From positions 248,001-312,000 of the forward strand of contig JAEXRH010000012.1 in NCBI GenBank assembly GCA_023438065.1: a DNA stretch of 64,000 nt, given 5' to 3'. Position numbers and translations under genes: made by a program. The stretch's first letter is position 1, and the number at the start of each line of letters is the position of its first letter. This stretch comes from Spirochaetota bacterium. GTDB taxonomy: Bacteria > Spirochaetota > Spirochaetia > Treponematales > Treponemataceae. Below are positions 60,555-64,000 of this stretch, one piece after another. The notes beneath the pieces were generated by a model. It was not told the DNA's origin. It did not search any database and worked only from the letters and a program-made list of their open reading frames with translations.

Positions 60555-61588
60555 GGTTTATTCTCCTTGTACCATTGCGCGAAGCGGTATAAACCCGTCT
60601 CGAGCGGCGTGGACGGTTTCCATCCGAAGTCGCGCTCGAGCGCCGAGGTGTCGGCGGCGGTCATGTACACGTCGCCTGCCTGCATCGGAAGGTAGTTTTT
60701 TCTCGCTTCTTTTTCGAGAACCCGTTCGAGGGTCGCGATGAAGCATTCGAGTCGTTCGGGACTCTGGTTCCCGACGTTGTATATGCGATAGGGTGCCGAG
60801 GATCGGTCGAGGACCGGGCGTTCGGGATCGAACGCGGGATCGCGTTCCGGCGGACGAGCGGCGATCATCGTCACCGCCTTCACGATGTCGTCGATATAGG
60901 TGAAGTCGCGAAGGAGATCCCCGCCGTTATAGACGTCGATGGTCTCGCCCTTCATGATGGCGTCGGCGAATTTGAAGTAGGCCATGTCGGGCCGTCCCAT
61001 GGGGCCGTACACGGTGAAGAAGCGGAGGCCGGTCGTCGGGAGCCCGTAAAGGTGGCTGTAGGTATGCGCCATGAGCTCGTTCGCGCGCTTTGTCGCGGCA
61101 TACAGGCTTACGGGATGGTCGACGGGATCGGTCTCGGAAAACGGGACCTTCCGGTTCAAGCCGTATACCGAGGAACTCGACGCGTAGGCGAGGTGCGGGA
61201 TCCCGTGATTGCGGCACGATTCGAGGATGTTGAGAAATCCGTCGAGGTTGCTCGCGCTATACGCGCGCGGATTCGTGATGCTGTACCGTACGCCTGCCTG
61301 CGCCGCGAGATGGATTACCCGGTCGAAGCGGTTTTCGGCGAAAACCTTCCCGAGAAGCTCCGAGTCCTCGACCTTCCCCCGATAAAAACGCCATCGCCGA
61401 TCGCCGGCGCCGTTTTTCGCCGCCTCGCGCGCGGCGCGCTCGATCATCGCGAGACGTGCTTCCTTGAGGTCCGTCCGGTAGTAGTCGTTCACGGAGTCGA
61501 GCCCGACGACGGAGTGTCCCTCGCCAAGGAGGGCGAGGGCGGTGAAGGATCCGATAAAGCCCGCGGCGCCGGTAACGAGGTAGTTCAC
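60536..61588 (-). CDS. UDP-glucuronate 4-epimerase
   Basis: A 350-residue extended SDR. NAD loop TGAAGFIGSFTALAL, then GLDSVNDYYRTDLKEARL, which is typical of UDP-GlcA 4-epimerases (CapI/LspL/GAE type) rather than GalE. Catalytic YASSSSVYG and SLYAATKRANE. It would make UDP-galacturonate from the UDP-glucuronate produced by the adjacent ugd. It overlaps manC by four bases. Confidence 0.9.
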   Translation of the reverse strand: MNYLVTGAAGFIGSFTALALLGEGHSVVGLDSVNDYYRTDLKEARLAMIERAAREAAKNGAGDRRWRFYRGKVEDSELLGKVFAENRFDRVIHLAAQAGVRYSITNPRAYSASNLDGFLNILESCRNHGIPHLAYASSSSVYGLNRKVPFSETDPVDHPVSLYAATKRANELMAHTYSHLYGLPTTGLRFFTVYGPMGRPDMAYFKFADAIMKGETIDVYNGGDLLRDFTYIDDIVKAVTMIAARPPERDPAFDPERPVLDRSSAPYRIYNVGNQSPERLECFIATLERVLEKEARKNYLPMQAGDVYMTAADTSALERDFGWKPSTPLETGLYRFAQWYKENKPWQRSL

Positions 61589-62694
61589 GCAAGTCCCCTT
61601 TTTTTCATTTCGGCGAGCGCGTCCTTCACGAGATTCGTGTCACCCTTGCGCGAAACGAGGGCCTTTCCGTTTCGGATGACGACGACGAGGTCATCCACGC
61701 CGCACAGGGCCACGGGAATGTCGGAATGGACGAAGCAATTTCTCGACTCGATCGACACGGCCTCGACGGGTAGCGCGTCGTAGTATTTCGAAAGGGAGTC
61801 CCAGGTGCCGACGTCATCCCACTGAAACGAGGCGCGCACGGTTACCGAGCGCGCGCAACGCTCGCTGATCGCGTAGTCGATCGAGATCGAAGGCGATGCC
61901 GCGTACGCGTCGTCAAGGCCGGACCACGATTCGAGGATACGGACGCCCCGTTCCGTCTTCTCGGCGAAGTCCTTTCCGGCTTTCTCGAAGACGGAGAACA
62001 CCTCGGGACAAAGCCGCTCGAGCTCGAAAAGGTAAAAATCGGCGCGGAATGCGTAGATGCCCGAATTCCAGAAATAATGCCCGTCGTCGAGATACGCGCG
62101 CGCGGTCGCCTGATCGGGCTTTTCCTTGAAAGTGTCGATCTTGAAGGCAGGGCTCGCCCGCTCGATCGGGCAATGGACCGACTCGCCGGACTTGATGTAC
62201 CCGTAGCCCGTGGCGGGGCAGGTCGGAGGGATCGCGAACGAGACGAGATTTCCGCGATCCGAATGCCAGCTCGCCGTCCGGGCGTCGCCGATGAACGCGT
62301 CAAGGGGCTTGATGACGTGATCGCTCGCCATCATGAGCACGTTCACGTTCTCGCGCCTTCCGAGCGAAAGGAGGTATTTCGCGGTCCACGCGATGGCGGG
62401 CGCGGTATTCCTTCCGCAGGGTTCTCCCATGACGAGGATCTTCCCGAGGAGTTCCGGTTTTCCGAGCTTCTCGGCGAGCGAGAGCGCGTCGGCGACGACG
62501 AGGCTTACCCAATCCTTTCGCGTAACGACGCAGATATTCCCGGATACGTTGAGCGCGTCGGCCCGGAGAAGGGCGTCCTGCAAAAAGGTCAGCCCGTCGG
62601 GAAGGCTCATGAACTGTTTCGGTTTTTTGCCGTCCGATACGGGCCACAGTCGCTCTCCCGAGCCGCCCGCGAGTATCAATACGTCGGTAAACAT
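61585..62694 (-). CDS. manC: Mannose-1-phosphate guanylyltransferase
   Basis: A 369-residue GDP-mannose synthase. It has LILAGGSGERLWPVSDGKKP with the GTP loop, EPCGRNTAPAIA, MMASDHVI (metal Asp), TFKEKPDQATARAYL and WNSGIYAFRADF. It lacks the C-terminal phosphomannose isomerase domain of long ManC enzymes. The start at 62694 gives MFTDVLILAGGSG; the frame is open to 62904 but that part is Arg/Ser-rich. It starts four bases after the regulator stop. Confidence 0.93.
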   Translation of the reverse strand: MFTDVLILAGGSGERLWPVSDGKKPKQFMSLPDGLTFLQDALLRADALNVSGNICVVTRKDWVSLVVADALSLAEKLGKPELLGKILVMGEPCGRNTAPAIAWTAKYLLSLGRRENVNVLMMASDHVIKPLDAFIGDARTASWHSDRGNLVSFAIPPTCPATGYGYIKSGESVHCPIERASPAFKIDTFKEKPDQATARAYLDDGHYFWNSGIYAFRADFYLFELERLCPEVFSVFEKAGKDFAEKTERGVRILESWSGLDDAYAASPSISIDYAISERCARSVTVRASFQWDDVGTWDSLSKYYDALPVEAVSIESRNCFVHSDIPVALCGVDDLVVVIRNGKALVSRKGDTNLVKDALAEMKKRGLA

Positions 62695-62698
62695 GGTG

Positions 62699-63259
62699 TT
62701 ATCCTTTCGACAGGAGGTCATAGATGTGCGCGACCGCGTTTCCGTCCGCGGGAAGCGGGGATTCGGGTCCGTCCTGATCAAGCATGCGTCGCTCGTAACT
62801 TTCCGAGACGAACACGAAGGTATCGCCGCCGATATCGCGCGCGTCCTGATACGAGCAGAATTCCAGTCCCGCGTTCGTCGCCGCGTACTCGATGATGAAG
62901 TCAAGATCGCTTTTCCCGAGAAGGGCGAGCCGGGAAAAGCCGCGCGAACGGGCGTCCCGCGCGATGTCCATGATCGTTTCCTTGTAGTCGACGACCTTTT
63001 TCATCGTGCGCTTGAGATAGCGGTAGGTTCTCCCGGCAAGTTCGTTGACCCCTGAGGGGGTGAGGACATAGGAGACCTTTCGCGCGGAAACCTTTTGAAC
63101 GAGGATAAAACCCTTCTGGCTCAGTCTCTTCAGCAGGACGTTGGTCATGCCGAGCGACAGGTTTATCGCTCGGGCAAGGTCCCGCTGGCTGATATCGGCT
63201 TTTTGCCGGGTGAGTTCGTTAATGCTGTTGAGGAGAAGATATTCTGAGTCCTGTTCCAT
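62699..63259 (-). CDS. MarR-like winged-helix regulator of the glycan operon
   Basis: A 186-residue protein. Residues ~1-75 form a winged helix with QRDLARAINLSLGMTNVLLKRL (recognition helix) resembling EPS-associated MarR-type regulators. The C-terminal ~100 residues have an alpha/beta pattern (DYKETIMDIARDARSRGFSR, LALLGKSDLDFIIEYAA) that could bind an effector such as a nucleotide sugar. It is the first gene of the 21-gene operon and lies four bases before manC, so it is probably autoregulatory. The start is the ATG at 63259; a TTG at 63295 is in frame. Neither has a clear ribosome site. Confidence 0.75.
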   Translation of the reverse strand: MEQDSEYLLLNSINELTRQKADISQRDLARAINLSLGMTNVLLKRLSQKGFILVQKVSARKVSYVLTPSGVNELAGRTYRYLKRTMKKVVDYKETIMDIARDARSRGFSRLALLGKSDLDFIIEYAATNAGLEFCSYQDARDIGGDTFVFVSESYERRMLDQDGPESPLPADGNAVAHIYDLLSKG

Positions 63260-63348
63260 GATTACGGTGGAAAAAAGGGGAGAAAAGGTCGACAACGCGC
63301 GGAGAAAACGGTACCGCCGAAACTGATTCCCGTCGCCGCGCGTTTATG

Positions 63349-63393
63349 TGTTCAAACAGTGAACAATCTAGCATATAACCAAGCCCATGACAA
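63349..63393 (-). promoter_or_regulatory. Promoter with overlapping palindromic operator, head of the glycan operon
   Basis: On the minus strand: TTGTCA (63393-63388), 17 bases, TAGATT (63370-63365). An inverted repeat TGTTCA-5-TGAACA (63349-63365) begins at the last base of the -10 and covers the expected transcript start. The arrangement is that of a repressor site; the adjacent MarR-like protein is the natural candidate. Confidence 0.65.
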
Positions 63394-63402
63394 GGCGAAT
63401 AG

Positions 63403-63432
63403 TTACAAAAAAGGGGTGCGATGTGCTATGCT
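63403..63432 (+). promoter_or_regulatory. Candidate promoter of the aminotransferase gene
   Basis: TTACAA (63403-63408), 18 bases, TATGCT (63427-63432). GAGGAG follows near 63451 and the ATG is at 63463. The region 63296-63462 otherwise contains only the divergent promoter and operator. Confidence 0.45.
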
Positions 63433-63462
63433 TCCAATAACAGTAATCACGAGGAGACATCC

Positions 63463-64000
63463 ATGCCGGTAGCGCCACACATCAAGGAAGTAATGACTTC
63501 CGCGTCATTTATTCGAAAAATGTTCGAGGAAGGGATTCAGATGAAGGCTCAATTCGGAGCCGATAACGTGTATGATTTCAGCATAGGAAACCCCGACCTG
63601 GAGCCTCCGGCGAAGGTAAAGAAGACGCTTGCCGAAATCGCGGCATCCCCGCTGAAAGGGGTTCACGGCTACATGCCGAACGCCGGTTACCAGGAAACGA
63701 GGGCCGCTATGGCCAGGAAGGTGAGCGCGGAACAGGGCGTTACGGTCGATTTTTCCCATATCGTCATGGGCGTCGGAGCGGCCGGCGCCATGAACGCGGT
63801 CCTTAAGGCCGTGATCACTCCCGGAGACGAGGTTCTCGTGCCCGCCCCCTATTTCGTCGAGTACGGCCATTATGCGCGCAACCACGGCGGAGTCCTTAAA
63901 ACCGTCCCGACCAAAGAGGATTTCTCGCTCGACGTTCCGGCTATCGAAAAAGCGCTCGGAGATAGAACCGCGGCGCTTATCGTCAATTCGCCCAATAATC
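63463..64000 (+). CDS. PLP-dependent aminotransferase class I/II (3' truncated by window edge)
   Basis: The frame runs open from the ATG at 63463 to the window end: 179 residues are visible. It has YDFSIGNPDLEPPAKVK, the substrate loop GYMPNAGYQETRAAMA, MGVGAAGAMNAVLKAVITPG (phosphate-binding region) and VLVPAPYFVEYGHY, then LIVNSPNN, all as in aspartate/aromatic aminotransferase-type fold type I enzymes. The PLP lysine lies beyond the window. GAGGAG precedes the ATG. It is divergent from the glycan operon, and its amino-acid substrate is unknown. Confidence 0.9.
   Translation, partial: MPVAPHIKEVMTSASFIRKMFEEGIQMKAQFGADNVYDFSIGNPDLEPPAKVKKTLAEIAASPLKGVHGYMPNAGYQETRAAMARKVSAEQGVTVDFSHIVMGVGAAGAMNAVLKAVITPGDEVLVPAPYFVEYGHYARNHGGVLKTVPTKEDFSLDVPAIEKALGDRTAALIVNSPNN

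Noticed and set aside
1..64000. Insertion sequences, prophage, CRISPR arrays, rRNA, riboswitches
   Set aside because: No transposase, integrase or cas gene, no regularly spaced repeats, no rRNA and no conserved riboswitch core was found by reading both strands.

Overview
The window is GC-rich bacterial chromosome with tightly packed operons and many ATGA-type stop/start overlaps. The gene content points to a treponeme-like spirochaete. It carries the flagellar rod genes flgF-like, flgG and a short flgJ with only the rod-binding domain. It also has a eukaryote-type hexokinase, a membrane-anchored PilZ protein, and an aminoethylphosphonate (AEP) operon whose cytidylyltransferase is fused to AEP transaminase, as described for Treponema denticola. 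The assignment is inference; there is no rRNA in the window. I saw no transposase, phage gene, CRISPR array or long repeat.

Layout. 1-28.9 kb is mostly housekeeping. It holds the end of a chemoreceptor gene, a P-loop kinase, glgC, the repair pair mrfA-mrfB followed by hrpB, a pabB-pabC fusion, and the rod operon with hexokinase and PilZ genes. Next comes a long operon (HEAT-like secreted protein, comEC-like, rsmA, yggS, a secreted unknown, two RluA-type pseudouridine synthases). Then come folC (opposite strand), murC-yicC-cmk-mutY, a tRNA-Gly(UCC) and a hybrid histidine kinase that ends at a palindromic bidirectional terminator.

28.9-63.4 kb is a cell-surface glycan locus in three blocks. 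Block A (35.5 to 28.9 kb, minus) has a glycosyltransferase-like protein, a CDP-alcohol phosphotransferase with an altered active site, a GT4 enzyme, a WbaP-type initiating sugar-phosphate transferase, a secreted unknown and an outer-membrane barrel. Block B (35.6-40.7 kb, plus) has a GT4 enzyme, a TagF-like glycerophosphotransferase-type protein, and a 907-residue fusion of a YidC/Oxa1-like domain to an LTA-synthase/sulfatase-fold domain. Block C (63.3 to 40.8 kb, minus, 21 genes) starts with a MarR-like regulator behind a promoter overlapped by a perfect inverted repeat. It continues with manC, UDP-glucuronate 4-epimerase, ugd, a DUF4230 protein, a Wzi-type barrel, an ABC flippase, two licD genes, a TarI/IspD-like cytidylyltransferase, an SDR, an AraD-like epimerase, a GINT1-like propeller protein, a GT4 enzyme, rfbACDB, and pepM-ppd-pntC/phnW.

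How the genes fit together (inference). The locus should supply GDP-mannose, UDP-GlcA, UDP-GalA, dTDP-L-rhamnose, CMP-AEP and perhaps a CDP-pentose or CDP-pentitol. A polyprenyl-linked glycan would start with the WbaP-type enzyme, be extended by the GTs, decorated by LicD, TagF-like, CDP-alcohol or YidC-sulfatase phosphotransferases, flipped by the ABC transporter and held at the surface by the Wzi-like protein. No Wzy, Wzz, Wza/Wzc or O-antigen ligase is visible. The most novel candidates are the YidC-sulfatase fusion and the LicD/CDP-AEP logic. The last gene, an aminotransferase, runs off the window end.
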